A stretch of DNA of 64,000 nt from Merluccius polli (GCA_030340625.1 JAOPHQ010006262.1:201001-265000), one strand, 5' to 3'; positions 35,943-47,261 are shown, counted from the first letter of the stretch. Notes: generated by a model from the letters alone, not told the origin. Numbers and translations: made by a program.

Positions 35943-36335
35943 TGTTGCGGATAAATAATAAGCATATGTATCAGCAGCTCAAAAGAGTAGTAATAAATAT
36001 ACAAGTTGTAGTAACTGCACCTCAACACATGATGGCGGCAAACAATATACTGGGGGCGGCGCTTAATGCCAGCCATTGTGCGTCATGGAGGCCACGCCTC
36101 CTGCCCAGTGACTACCGGCGGAAGTCGCCGGCTCAAGTCAGAACACCCCAGGCAGCGCATAGGAAGGAAGCAAAGCGACTGAGGATGCAAAGCTGGGGGC
36201 TCTCCACGCGGCGTGACTCTTACATTGCCCCTCCATTGTTACGTAGGTTAGATATAACTTAAACCTAAACAAATAAAGTGAGTTATAAGCGTTCCTGTTG
36301 TTGGCAGCCTTCTTCCCCGGGACACAAACCCCACA
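35943..36335 (+). repeat. 3' LTR of the provirus
   Basis: 393 bp, same length as the 5' LTR. Outside one block only two substitutions are seen (near 36067 and 36302). Within the block, about 36217-36256, the 40 bp differ strongly from the 5' LTR although length is equal, and the TATA-like sequence is lost. Confidence 0.95.
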
Positions 36336-36339
36336 ACAG

Positions 36340-39300
36340 GTTCAGGGTTTTCCGCTTTTCAAGTCATTTGTGATTTAACTTAACTGACATGAAAGCTAAA
36401 CCTGCCAATCGAAACATGAGGTCATCCTTTTTAATGGGGGATTATCGAGACTTGCATTCTAAAGCATTTGGTGCACACTGTTCAGTTCAGTTGTGAAGTT
36501 GGCAGGGCCTTGAAAGCTCAACTAAATGTAATCTCAAACACAAATAACTCTATGACTCTCCTCCAATGACCTTTCAGTGTTGAACACGGAAACTTAAACT
36601 GCTTGCTCTGGCTCGCTGAGTATGGCCTTCTTGGTGTTTAAAACACTGTGGTGCCATAGAAACTAAACAACCTTCTGGCTTTCCCCCCGAGAGACCTGCC
36701 TATTCTGTGCTCACAACAGCAACCCAGGCCGCCTGGATAAGGCTTTGCTCTAAGAAAGTCCCAGAATGCAGTTCTGCGATGTTCAAAACATAATTCTCCC
36801 ACTCCAAAAGCTTTGTGAGTGTTCTGACAGTCCCCCCCCCCCCCCCACCAAGACCCACTTGTATTCCCCACAAACAGAAACTAAAAAAAGTACAAATAAG
36901 GAAATTAAAGATGTCAGAGTCAGCAGTGCATTCGAGTTTTAAGCCGACCCATGTGCATGTTCATGTTTGGTGTGCGTGTTTACATTTTCTTATGGGTTGT
37001 GATTGCGCGTGTGTGTGTGTGTGTGTTTGTGTGCAGCTTGCAGAACCACCCAAGCCGAGCACGGGCTGGTCAGATGATTGCCTGCTCTAACTCAGTGGAA
37101 AGGAGATAAAGGAGCAACTCAATCCCGCCCCCGCGCTCCGTCCCCGGGCTGATGCCTGCCTCCAGGAGGGGGCCGTAAGCCTCTTACTCCAGACCTCAAA
37201 CCACCACCACCCCCACCCCCCATCCTGCTCCTCGCTTGAGTCGGTGTCAAGCGATACGTGGCCCCCTGGGCACAGGAAGCGAAGCGTGATGCCGATATAG
37301 AGTTTTAAGCGATGCCATTTGCCTGAAAAAAATGCATCACACCAACGCTCACGAAAAAGGTGAGGGAGGGAGGACGGGTTGGGGGGGGGGGGGGGGGGGG
37401 GTGAGGGAGAGTGAGGGAGGGAAATAAGTAACACTGTGTGTGTGTGTGTCCTATCAAATGGTATGGAACCAGCGAGATGCGGCACTGGCGTCCGTGGTGA
37501 CATTTATCTTGACTCTTAACCCGTTATTTCACAAGGGACATGGAGAGAGATAAAATGTATATATAGTATAGGCCAAAGCCCTAACCTCTTCCACTTTTAT
37601 GCCTGTATGCATCTTTTCTCCTTCCAAACCATCAGTGGTGGCACTAGCTTGTGTCTCCCCTGTCAGCAGCGGGAGGAGACATGCAGGGGGTGGGGGTAAG
37701 GGGGAGGTTGGAGTGGAGGGGAGGAGGAAGAGGAGGCCGGTGGATGCCACCACCTAGGAGGTTCTGACTGATTGCTGGTCTCCTCCTCCCCCACTACTCC
37801 TGGATTCCCTCTCCCCCTCCTCCCTCTTGTTCTCCTCCTCCTCCTCTCCCCTATTGACTCTGAACTGACTGTGCTCACTGTAATTCGTCCCGCCCAACAA
37901 TTACTGATTGATTGCATTCTCCTTATGGAAATGGAAAGGCATAAATACCTCCCTCCGCTAAAAAGACAAAGTACTGGATCTAATCAATGTGCACCCCATT
38001 CCCCCCTATATATGACTAAAGACAAAGAAGAAGCCAGAAACAGCGATTGATGGTGAAAGAAAGACAAAAAGCATGAGAAAAGAAAAAACATTTGGGGCAC
38101 GACTTAGATAATAACTACAATGAAGATGTCCTGTTCAGGGCAGAGAGGGGACAGACAGGCAGACAGAAGAGCTAAAGAGAGAGAGAGAACAGAGGGAGGA
38201 CAGTAGTGGGCGGCTGCGTTCTTAACTCTCATTGCTGTTGTAATCAGCAGGTCCATTACTCACCGAGGCCAGCGGAGTGTGTATCGATCCTGGTCCGCTG
38301 TGTTTTTCTCCACTAAACTAAAGGGAGGCACACAACATGGGAGAGAGCACTACGGTTACCGGGAGGGGAGCGCTTGCTTTTGATTCACAGTCCAAGCAGT
38401 GTGCTCCGGCTACGGATCACAGACCTTGTGGTCAGATCGCTAGCTTAAGAAAAGGGGACCCCTGGTCCATTTGGCTTTGGAAACACTGTGTGCATCGATC
38501 CCTGTGTGTGTCCTTGAACGCGACATTTTGAGTTGTTAGCAGTGAAGTAAACAGGTTTACTTTTCATAGTGTCTGAGCCAAACTGTCAAGGCACTTAGAA
38601 ATATCTTCCCAAATATCTTTAATAGCATTAACTGGGTACCAACTCAAAGACATACCGCTCTCTTAGCATTCCTAGCTAAGGTAGCATACCTAGCTCAGTA
38701 AGCATTCCCAGCTAGCGTCATTGGGTTTTGTTGTGTTCCAAGGTCCTGGCTTCTATTCAAAGTTACTAGATTAGATCGGGTGGCTAGTTCAAGCATGGCT
38801 GTGAGTGAGGATCCAAAACAAAGCTGGATATTTAACTTGAGGGAAGTGAGGCTCATATCGGAGGAACAGATTGGATTTTATCAATACCCCGTGTGACTGT
38901 AGAACAGGGCGCGGGCATTAGCAATGGATGACTAACTCCAATTGTGGGGAAATTGCCTTGTAAACCACCTTCCAGTCTCTATGTCTATCGGCCTATGTTT
39001 ACCTCCGTTGTCTGTCTCTCTCCTTCTCTCTCTCTCTTCTGTCTCTCTTGGTATCGGTTTCTTTGTCTCTTTTTGTCTGTTTCTGTCTTTTTTCTATGAC
39101 TCTTTCCATTTCTGTCTTTGTGGCTCTCCAGCTCTCTCCCCCGGTGGTTGTATCCCTCTCTATTCTTAAAGTGGAGAACCTCAGTACCATATGAATCAGA
39201 GAATAGAGACAGGATACAGATTAGCATCATATTTAAACTCTACTCTTAACTCTTCCTTCAAACCGTGCCCTTTGACCTTCTATCCCTGCACCCAACCTTT

Positions 39301-39607
39301 CCCCGACCTCTCTGACCATAGGAAGTCCTGGCCACAGCATTCCTCTAACGACCTATCATGTCAACGCGAAGGACCGCCAATCAATGGTGCCTGCCAATTA
39401 GCTACAATCAGAGCGGATGTGGGAGTTGGGGCCCCAGGGATGTGCCATAAGTATTGATTAGTGATCTCCAGCTATTAAGTCCATCTTCAAAGCTTCAATG
39501 CCTTCAGGGTTGTCAACTATTACTACATTTACTACCATGCGTACATACTGCAAGAGATCATCAAGCCATGTCAGATTACTGCTATGAGTGAAGTCAATGT
39601 TTCCAAT
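36340..39607. other. Unassigned, low-complexity tracts
   Basis: C15 at 36832-36846, (GT)n near 37008-37029, G21 at 37381-37401. A purine-rich block (about 37680-37745) is followed by a pyrimidine-rich block (about 37780-37855) that could pair. CT-rich sequence lies at about 39010-39130. About 37860-37990 looks like non-repetitive AT-rich DNA. Open frames are explained by these tracts or have no motifs. Confidence 0.5.
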
Positions 39608-40524
39608 AGGGTCGGGCGGTTTCTGGTTGTACCGGTACAGTGTGCAAGCTTATACCGGTTTAATTTTATGCAAACCGACTGTACCGGCATTTGTCATTAT
39701 AGCCGTTTTCTCATATGAACTCATACTCTGATTTAGGCGAGGGGTGGCAGCTGGGTAGAACATGCAGGACATGCTCTACACAACATGATGCTTAAATTAC
39801 GCTGTGGAAATCACAGTGTTTTGTTTACAGCACATCGAGGATGGCGGACAAGACTACAGACTCATGCGTAATGATGACTGTTTTTGCATGCGTGTGTGTG
39901 CGTGTGTGTGCTAGAGCGTGGATACCCGTCCCAAGCCCGTCAGGATCTGTCAGTACCTGACGAGTCGGGCCAGGTTCGGACCAAAAGCTCAAGAGCTAAA
40001 TAACGTCAGTGCTGCATATGAACCTGTGTCAGTAAAGGACGTACTGCCTAATCCCACGTGTCTAGACAGTGCCTTGAGATGGCCACAGAGACAGTGATAG
40101 TAAATGATTTAAGTGCTTTAGATGAGGTGAACAAAAACTGGAACAACTGGAATGACCACTGACATCTGCACAGAAGATTATCACAAATTAAGCTACATGA
40201 CAGTGCTGACCGATAAATCGTATTTTCATGAACATGCAAACACATCGCAAAATACTGCCTGAAAAGGATTGTATAACATGCGGCATGGTGGTGGTGCTGG
40301 TGTAAGGCTGTTTTACTATTTTATCATTACTGTGCATTATGCCAGATTATACATATTCATTATAAATATTCTAACACTGTCAGCTGCAGTTTTACTGAGC
40401 AACAAACACAGAGTGCCGAGAAGACTACCGGTACTTTTCTGTCTATACTCGCAGTCATTTTTTTAAATGATCGTATAATGACACATTGTCATTTTAAGGT
40501 TATTAAGATTAATTTTTACCTTTA
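39608..40524 (+). repeat. hAT-like repeat piece left of the BEL insertion
   Basis: It begins 'tagggtcgggcggtttctgg' and has inverted 'accggtac/gtaccggc' motifs, as in hAT-type MITEs. About 39910-39985 has 'ggatacccgtcccaagcccg' type sequence seen in other hAT repeats. The opposite terminus was not found; the BEL element is inserted directly downstream, so the rest may lie beyond 47266. Confidence 0.45.
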
Positions 40525-40529
40525 TTTGT

Positions 40530-40948
40530 TGTATTGGGCTCGCTAGCCAAGCAAGCTAACTATCCAATCAGCTAAACGTCTCCCAAAAAACTCCACAGCG
40601 TGTTGAGGATTACTCATGTAGTTATTTCGTGAAACTGTAAAGACAGTACAAACATAAGGTAAGTATTAATAAAGCTAAACAGTAAGCATAGATAAGCAAA
40701 TCTATAATTCAACACATGGAAATTAAAGATAATACTTACAGACGTTGCTTTAACAAACAAGAAGATGTAGAACTGCATCTTAATGGAAGAGCTGATCAAC
40801 CTGCATGCTCTCTACGTGAATAACGTGCTTGTGACTTCCGGTCACCTAACTAGCAGCCCCTCCCTTAGAGCATTCCCTCTTAAAAAGGTACAGGCACCTA
40901 TGCCACACACATTACAAAATACACACTTTCAATGCCAGGGGCAGAACA
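40530..40948 (-). repeat. 3' LTR of the BEL element
   Basis: 419 bp. Compared with the other LTR I see no base substitution, only three indels (8 bp, 6 bp and 1 bp). This suggests a recent insertion. Confidence 0.95.
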
Positions 40949-40979
40949 CTCCCCGCTTGGGGTCTTACAAGACTCCACA

Positions 40980-41243
40980 TTAATTAACAGAATCAGTCTT
41001 AGGAGACAGAAGCAGAACAACTTCTGTAACAGGACGAAAGAAAGTCTTCTTGGTTCCACCTTTGACGACTTCCACTTCAACTTTCCGAACCAGTCCATCT
41101 TCTCCTGGAAAGGTCTTGGTGAGAATGCCCATGGGCCATTCATCTCTCTTTGCTTGACTATCTTTTAAGAGAATGATGTCCCCTTCTTGGAGACAAGGCT
41201 TCTTTCCTTGCCACTTGTGACTAGGCTTTGAACTTGCTTCCAT
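40980..41243 (-). pseudogene. BEL integrase C-terminal domain, out of frame
   Basis: This frame reads 'WQGKKPCLQEGDIILLKD' and 'WPMGILTKTFPGEDGLVRKV', the chromo/SH3-like C-terminal region that follows the catalytic core in BEL/Pao polyproteins. It overlaps the end of the core frame at about 41215-41240, where 'EEWKQVQSL' is cut short. Sequence expected between the two parts appears deleted together with a frame change. The stop at 40980 is the natural end, 31 bp before the LTR. Confidence 0.8.
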
Positions 41244-42574
41244 TCCTCTTTGAAGAGATCTGCCTCATCAAAGTGGCCAGGAGGAGGAGGAGGAGTAGAG
41301 CCTGTTTTGAGGGTCAGGAGCATTGCTGGGGTGAGGATGAGAGGCGACTCCGGATCTGATGACACTGGGATGAGTGGTCTCGCGTTCATGACAGCAGTTA
41401 CCTCGGACATGAATGTTGTGAGAACTTCATGGGTCAGACAAGATTTATTTTCTTCCAACAGCATACAATCCAGTATACGACAAGCGATGCCAATCATATG
41501 TTCCCACGCTCCCCCCATGTGGGATGCGTGGGGCGGATTAAACACCCAGGTGCAACTCTGAGTGCTCAGGTACTTTTCCACTTTCTGGAAAGTAGGACTT
41601 GTCTTGTCCATCTCCAGCTCTCGGGAAGCGCCGACGAAGTTCGTGCCACAGTCGGACCGAATCTGTTTTGCGGGCCCCCTGATGGCAAAGAACCTTATCA
41701 AAGCGTTGATGAAGCTGCTGGTGCTCATTGCCTCGATCACTTCAATATGAACTGCCCTTGAACTCATGCATGAGAACATCACAGCCCATCGTTTAGAGTT
41801 AGCGTGTCCTCCTCTTGTGCGACGTGAGACGACTTCCCATGGTCCAAAAACATCTACACCTACGTAGGTGAATGGAGGTGCTACTTGGAGTCGTTCTGCT
41901 GGCAGATCGGCCATCTGTTGATGTTCGGTTTTTCCTCGCAGTTTCCTGCAGGTGACGCATCTGTACAGCAGACTGCCGATACAGCGTTTTGCTCCCACCA
42001 GCCAGAAACCAGCAGCCCGTATGGCACCTTCAGTAAGATGTCTTCCCTGGTGTTTCACAGCCTCGTGATAGTGACACACCAGCAGAGTCGCCAGATGATG
42101 CTGGCCAGGGATGATGATGGGGTGTGTTTCATTCATGTTTAAACCTGCTTGTGCTGTGCATCCTCCTACTCTTAGAAGTTGGTCTGGGTCTTGGAGAGGA
42201 TGCAACTTCCAGAGGCTGCTGGAGGATGGAAGGGGGGACCCTTTGGCTATGCACTTCAGCTCTTCTGCATAACAATGGTTCTGAACACTCCTTATGATGC
42301 ACACTTTAGCTCTCGCCAGCTCTTCCTCTGTAGGACGACAGATGTGCCACCCTTGGCACTCGCCTTGCACAGGGCGGGTGAAGGAGTGTGCTACATGGAT
42401 CAGGTGTGCAACTGCTGTGACGAGAGTGCTGAATTTAGAGAAGCGTTCAAAGCGTTGAGGATGAACCATACCTATGGCTGCATGTGTGATACTTGTGGTC
42501 ACCTGAGGACGTACTTCAGAGTCAGAGGAAGGATCGATGAGGTCGTAGCTCTCTTCAGTTTCAGGCATGGACAA
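41165..42574 (-). pseudogene. BEL integrase
   Basis: Integrase joins element DNA to the chromosome. The HHCC region includes 'CHYHEAVKHQGRH' and 'CVTCRKLRGK'. The catalytic triad is visible as 'YVGVDVFGPW' (D), 'IRSDCGTNFVGA' (D) and 'HMGGAWEHMIG' (E). It is in a different frame from the upstream RNase H part, with an overlap at 42499-42574, so the polyprotein is broken there by a frameshift. The end at 41165 is also a frameshift product. 469 codons are open. Confidence 0.92.
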
Positions 42575-44415
42575 GGATTCACTCTTAAGAAAGTTGTGCT
42601 GCGTAGGAGGGCTGGAGTAGCTGTTCTTGATCCAACATCGGCTGGATTAAGGTCTGTACGGATGTACTTCCACTGGCCGAGACAGGGTGGTTGACGGATA
42701 CGTTGAACCCTGTTATGCACAAACACATAGAATCTCCTTGACTGGTTGTGGATGTATCCCAAGACAACCTTGCTATCTGTGTAGTATGTGATGTTGTTGA
42801 ATGTGACATCCATCTCTTCAACTATCAGCTCGGCTATCTCCACAGCAAGTACAGCAGCGCACAACTCTAGTCTTGGCATAGTTAGGTCAGGCTGAGGCGC
42901 CAGCTTTGCCTTCCCAAAGACAAAGCCAACCTCGTGTTGGTTTTCGTGGTTCGTCACCTTAATGTAGGCCACAGCTGCGACAGCTTTCACCGATGCATCT
43001 GCAAAAACACAGAGTTCTCTTACTTGTGCACCTGCGGTAGAGAGGGACGTGTAAGGACGAGGTATCTGGAGTTCCTGTAAGTCCTGAAGCGAATCTTTCC
43101 ATCTTGTCCACTCAATCTCCATGTTTTTTGGGAGTGGTGAGTCCCAATCCTCTGCCTGCGTGGTGAGCCCTCTGAGTATCAGCCTTCCATGAACAGAGAC
43201 CGGTGCAACAAACCCTAGAGGGTCATATAGACTGTTTACGGTTGACAGCACCCCTCTGCGAGTGAATGGCTTTTCGTCATTTTCAATCTGGAATGTGAAG
43301 GTGTCTGCTCGCATGTTCCAAGACAATCCAAGACTACGTTGGACTGGCAGGTCGTCGACAAAGAGATCCAAGTTGTTGACGTCTTTGGAGCGATCTTGAG
43401 GTGGGAATGCATGAATGACTGCTGGTCGATTTGATGCAATCTTGTGCAACCTGAGGTTAGAGGCTGAAAGCATCTTCTGTGTTCGTCCAAGAACGCTGAT
43501 GGCCTCTTCCTCAGTAGCGAACGACTTCAAAGCATCGTCAACATAGAACTCACGTTCAATGAGTCTTCTTGCGTCACTGCCATACTCTGCCTCTGCTTCT
43601 TTGGCCGCTCTTCTCAGACCGTACACGGCCACAGCAGGAGAAGGACTGTTCCCAAAAAGGTGCACTCGCATCCGGTAGTCCACGACATTGCAGATAGGAT
43701 CATTGTCCCTGTACCATAGGAAGCGGAGATAGTCCCTGTGGTCTTCCTTCACCACAAAGCAGTGGAACATGTGTTTGATGTCAGCCGTAATGGCTACTTG
43801 CTCCTTCCTGAACCTCATGAGTACGCCTAGCAGGCTGTTGTTCAGGTCCGGGCCGGTGAGCAGGACATCATTGAGTGAGACTCCTTCATGTGATGCGCTG
43901 CTGTCGAGGACCACTCGGATCTTGTCCGGCTTTTTGGGATGGTACACGCCGAACAGGGGTAAGTACCAGCATTCTTTCCCTACTTGCAGGGGTGGAGCGA
44001 TCTCTGCATGTCCTCTGCTAAACATGTTCTGCATGAACTCTAGAAAGTGGGCCTTCATCTGCGGTCGTTTTTCCAGAGTGCGGCGGAGCGAGAGGAGGCG
44101 GTCATGCGCTTGTCTCCTGTTGTTGGACAGCCGTTGTCTTGGGGATCGGAAAGGCAGAGGTCCGACCCAGCTTTTGGAGCTGTCTTGGTGGAACTCAGCA
44201 TCCATGATGTGAAGGAACTCTAGATCTTCCATGGAAGGTGCAAGTCTGTGATCATCGGCAGTACGAGTGAAGATGGCTTGGCCTAAGCTGTCTTCTGCTA
44301 GCTTTCCTGAGCTGTATGTGAAGGTAGGTACTGGATGGTTTTGATATGTAGGTGCTTGACTGAAGACCTCTTTGACTTTTGATTTGGTTGTTGCATGGCT
44401 GTAGATGGGTAGCAC
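42499..44415 (-). pseudogene. BEL reverse transcriptase-RNase H
   Basis: The reverse transcriptase is recognisable from 'YHPKKPDKIRVVLDSSA', 'LLTGPDLNNSL', 'ADIKHMFHCF' and the catalytic 'FYVDDALKS'. The RNase H part has 'ELCVFADASVKAVAAV' (D), 'MPRLELCAAVLA' (E) and 'YYTDSKVVLGYI' (D). 638 codons are open. It is preceded in the same frame by a single TAG at 44425-44427 (complement cta), so without that stop it would be continuous with gag-protease. The last ~25 codons are out of frame relative to the family, where the integrase frame takes over. Confidence 0.93.
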
Positions 44416-44424
44416 GATCGTTCT

Positions 44425-46146
44425 CTAGGATGTTTTATAGCTGTTCACCTGTGGTGGTCTGTGTGCACCTCCAAGGCAAACGTCGCCGATGACGACCCAC
44501 CCTAGGTCCAGTCTTTGGGCAAAGGGTGTATTTCCTGGACCATTAATCTGATCCCTGACCTTGTGTAACCTCAGAATGTCTCTACCCAGAAGGAGGAGTA
44601 CGTTGTCATCAGGATCGAGAGGTGGTATTTCATCTGCAATACGTTTCAGGTGAGTATGGTGGCGTGCGGCGTCCGGGGTAGGTATCTCAGCTCGATTGTC
44701 AGGGACTTTGTTGCATTCTAGAGGCGTAGGTAGAGGAAAGCTAAGTTTCTTGTCCAGTGACTCGATAGTGTAACCGATGGCGCTTCTCCCCGCTGTCTCT
44801 TTAAGCCCTGCACATGTCTTGAGAGTGTATGCGTAGGAGCACCCAGAGATCTTAAAGACATTGAAGAACTCTGAACATGCAAGGGAGCGGTTACTTTGCT
44901 CATCAAGTATTGCGTACATCCTCTTGGACTCCTGTCTGTGTCCAGTGGGGTACACGCTGATGAGGCAGATCTTAGCACAGGCTCTCGCACTTAATCCTTC
45001 GCCACACACTTGAGTGCACCTCGAAGTGACCTCTTGGGCCTCCGCTTTGTCCTCCTCCCCGCTATGCTCTGAAGCGGGAGGGGACGACTTGGACTTCCAG
45101 GTTGCTGGTCCAGGGTGTAGTGCTGTCGTGTGGTTGGTGCTCTCACATTCCATACATTTGACATCGGCGGAGCAGTTCCTGGCGAGATGCTCTGTGGAGG
45201 AGCAACAGCGAAAGCAGATGTAGTGTTCTTTGAGTAGCTGTTTGCGTTCCTCTAAACTTTTTTCTCGAAAGCCTCTGCATTTCCTCAGGGGGTGAGGCTT
45301 TCCATGTAGGGGGGAGTGTTTGCTTGGGTCTGCTGGTTTGTTACCTACTCTTGACTCAGGCTTGTCCACTGAAGAGACTTGGGTCTTGTGAACGTATACA
45401 GGCGCCTTCATAGGCCTCTCCCACTTGTTCTTTTTCTCTGCTGGAACTTGAAGAGGTTGTGTGAAGAGGTTGAAGCTTGGGTCTGTACGTGCTTTTGCTT
45501 CTTTGCGAATGAAGTCGACAAACACAGAGAAAGGAGGGAAACTGACCGAATGGTCATGTTTGTATCGTGATCCGAAGTAGATCCACTTTTCTTGAATGTT
45601 GTGTGGGAGTTTCTCAATTATAGGATTGACTCCTCTTGAAGTGTCCAAGTATGAAAGACCGGTGAAGTAGCTATCTTGTTTAGCTGCTTCCAGCTCTGAC
45701 AACAGATCTGCTAGATCTCGAAGTCTCTGTGGATCCTTCGTTGTGATTTTGGGGAAGCTTTCCAGTTTAACAAAGAGGGCCTGTTCGACGGCCTCCGGTG
45801 AGCCGTATAGCTCGTCGAGCCGCTCCCATGCCATAGTCAATCCAGTAGGCGGATGTCTGATATTGACCGATTTAATCCGTTTAACCTGTTCTGCTGACTC
45901 TTTTCCGAGATACTTGGTAAGAAGGTCGAGCTGTTCTCCAGCAGACAGGTCCAGATTGTCAATAGCACTATGGAACGACGTTTTCCATGACCAGTAGTTC
46001 ATTGGCTGTTCATCGTATACAGTAAGTCCTGATGTCACGAGGCGGCTGCGGGACAGATATTTAGCGAGGTCATTGGTGGTTTGAGAGTGGTCGCATCCAA
46101 CTCCACAGGGCGCTCCATGGACAGGCTGATGTACAGGGGATGGCAA
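44425..46146 (-). CDS. BEL Gag-protease
   Basis: 573 codons. The N-terminal half has 'YWSWKTSFHSAID', 'LLTKYLGKESAEQVK', 'AWERLDELYGSPE', the DUF1759-type gag domain. Residues about 310-350 hold zinc knuckles (CFRCCSSTEHLARNC and CMECESTNHTTALH). The C-terminal half is a DUF1758-like peptidase with 'MYAILDEQSNRSLA' where the catalytic Asp loop is expected and 'LLLGRDILRLH' near the flap/second half. The start shown is only the open-frame limit; the true N-terminus probably came from the frame at 46155-46628 before a frame change. Confidence 0.85.
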   Translation of the reverse strand: MPSPVHQPVHGAPCGVGCDHSQTTNDLAKYLSRSRLVTSGLTVYDEQPMNYWSWKTSFHSAIDNLDLSAGEQLDLLTKYLGKESAEQVKRIKSVNIRHPPTGLTMAWERLDELYGSPEAVEQALFVKLESFPKITTKDPQRLRDLADLLSELEAAKQDSYFTGLSYLDTSRGVNPIIEKLPHNIQEKWIYFGSRYKHDHSVSFPPFSVFVDFIRKEAKARTDPSFNLFTQPLQVPAEKKNKWERPMKAPVYVHKTQVSSVDKPESRVGNKPADPSKHSPLHGKPHPLRKCRGFREKSLEERKQLLKEHYICFRCCSSTEHLARNCSADVKCMECESTNHTTALHPGPATWKSKSSPPASEHSGEEDKAEAQEVTSRCTQVCGEGLSARACAKICLISVYPTGHRQESKRMYAILDEQSNRSLACSEFFNVFKISGCSYAYTLKTCAGLKETAGRSAIGYTIESLDKKLSFPLPTPLECNKVPDNRAEIPTPDAARHHTHLKRIADEIPPLDPDDNVLLLLGRDILRLHKVRDQINGPGNTPFAQRLDLGWVVIGDVCLGGAHRPPQVNSYKTS

Positions 46147-46154
46147 ATGCTTAT

Positions 46155-46628
46155 TTATTTATCAGGAGTGGTGTCTTGGGCTTGGCTGATGCTTTGTGGG
46201 TTTGGTAATGTGGGATTGTCACCATTTATATTGGCTGGCGAATTAACTGCAGTTATACTGGCTTGCTCTGCCACGTAAGCAGCAGTACGCTCTTCTTTGC
46301 TTTTTTTTGATACTTTACTGGCGGCCTCACTGACCACTTCCAACCCCTGCTCTCTCAAATCAGCCATCAGAGACTCAGCCTCCGCTATGGCAGCATCTTT
46401 TTCTTTCTCTTCGTTTAATGCATCAAGATTGGCATTCATCCGTGCTTGCTCTACCTTTAATTCAATCCCCTTTTTTGAATGTGCCGCTCTAGCTTGCGCT
46501 GCTTCAGCTTTTGCTTTGGCCATGGCCACAGCCATAGACATCTTTGAGCTGGACGATGTACCAGAAGAGCGAGAGCTCACAGAATTATTATCTCCATTTT
46601 CTTTGTTTTTACCGTTGGCTGCTGACAT
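46155..46628 (-). CDS. BEL N-terminal coiled-coil protein/Gag head
   Basis: 157 codons starting ATG at 46628. After an S/N-rich head it has a long A/K/E-rich helix (residues about 25-110, for example 'AMAKAKAEAAQARAAHSK', 'EKEKDAAIAEAESLMADLRE'), predicted coiled coil. It ends TAA TAA-like at 46155, nine bases before the gag frame, in a different frame. In this family such a segment usually forms the Gag N-terminus, so either the two are expressed separately or a frameshift separates them. Confidence 0.7.
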   Translation of the reverse strand: MSAANGKNKENGDNNSVSSRSSGTSSSSKMSMAVAMAKAKAEAAQARAAHSKKGIELKVEQARMNANLDALNEEKEKDAAIAEAESLMADLREQGLEVVSEAASKVSKKSKEERTAAYVAEQASITAVNSPANINGDNPTLPNPQSISQAQDTTPDK

Positions 46629-46663
46629 AATGACGGTGCGTTTTTAATACCAGCAACAGATAT

Positions 46664-46791
46664 GATGGCGTACAGGCTGTATGGATGTCTTTCCGTTAGC
46701 CGTTTAGCAATTTAGCTCCTTAGGATGGCTTACAGGCTGTATGGATTTCTTTCCGTTAGCCGTTTAGCAGTTTAGCTCTGTAAGATGGCTG
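46664..46791 (-). repeat. 60-bp tandem repeat in the BEL leader
   Basis: Two full copies (46664-46723, 46724-46783) plus a few bases of a third, built on 'gatggcttacaggctgtatg' and 'ccgttagccgtttagca'. It lies between the 5' LTR and the first reading frame. Confidence 0.85.
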
Positions 46792-46829
46792 TCTTGGCTA
46801 TCTTGTTAGCTGTGTTGCCGTCTTTTCAC

Positions 46830-47261
46830 TGTATTGGGCTCGCTAGCCAAGCAAGCTAACTATCCAATCAGCTAAACGTCTCCCAAAAAACTCCACAGCG
46901 TGTTGAGGATTACTCATGTAGTTTAATGGTAATTTCGTGAAACTGTAAAGACAGTAGGCCTACAAACATAAGGTAAGTATTAATAAAGCTAAACAGTAAG
47001 CATAGATAAGCAAATCTATAATTCAACACATGGAAATTAAAGATAATACTTACAGACGTTGCTTTAACAAACAAGAAGATGTAGAACTGCATCTTAATGG
47101 AAGAGCTGATCAACCTGCATGCTCTCTACGTGAATAACGTGCTTGTGACTTCCGGTCACCTAACTAGCAGCCCCTCCCTTAGAGCATTCCCTCTTAAAAG
47201 GTACAGGCACCTATGCCACACACATTACAAAATACACACTTTCAATGCCAGGGGCAGAACA
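46830..47261 (-). repeat. 5' LTR of the BEL element
   Basis: 432 bp. In the minus orientation it begins tgttctgcccctgg and ends gcccaataca. See the other LTR for comparison. No tRNA-like TGG primer site directly follows it. Confidence 0.95.

Larger units (their letters stand above)
25174..36335 (+). mobile_element. LTR provirus (ERV-like) with a hAT transposon inside
   Basis: Two 393-bp LTRs in the same orientation (25174-25566 and 35943-36335), TG...CA ends, a 4-bp duplication acag outside (25170-25173 and 36336-36339), a primer-binding site after the 5' LTR and a polypurine tract before the 3' LTR make a complete structural unit. Its own sequence is about 6.1 kb once the 5-kb hAT insert is removed. 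Gag and pol are almost entirely absent; the only trace is an integrase C-terminal frame near 34754-35047. It is a defective or non-autonomous element. Whether it is a retrovirus or a Ty3-type element is not settled; the 4-bp duplication and the integrase motif favour a retroviral-like source. Confidence 0.9.
40530..47261 (-). mobile_element. BEL/Pao LTR retrotransposon, minus strand
   Basis: LTRs at 40530-40948 and 46830-47261 with TG...CA ends, and exact 5-bp duplication tttgt (40525-40529 and 47262-47266). On the minus strand the order is 5' LTR, leader, coiled-coil gag part, gag-protease, reverse transcriptase-RNase H, integrase, polypurine tract (aagcggggag, complement of about 40949-40958) and 3' LTR. 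Protease before polymerase with integrase last is the BEL/Pao and Ty3 order; the gag/DUF1759-, peptidase- and integrase-type signatures are those of BEL/Pao. Pol is interrupted by a stop and frameshifts. No convincing primer-binding site was seen after the 5' LTR. Confidence 0.95.

Noticed and set aside
41885..42694. Plus-strand frames across the BEL integrase
   Set aside because: Antisense shadows of the minus-strand polymerase.
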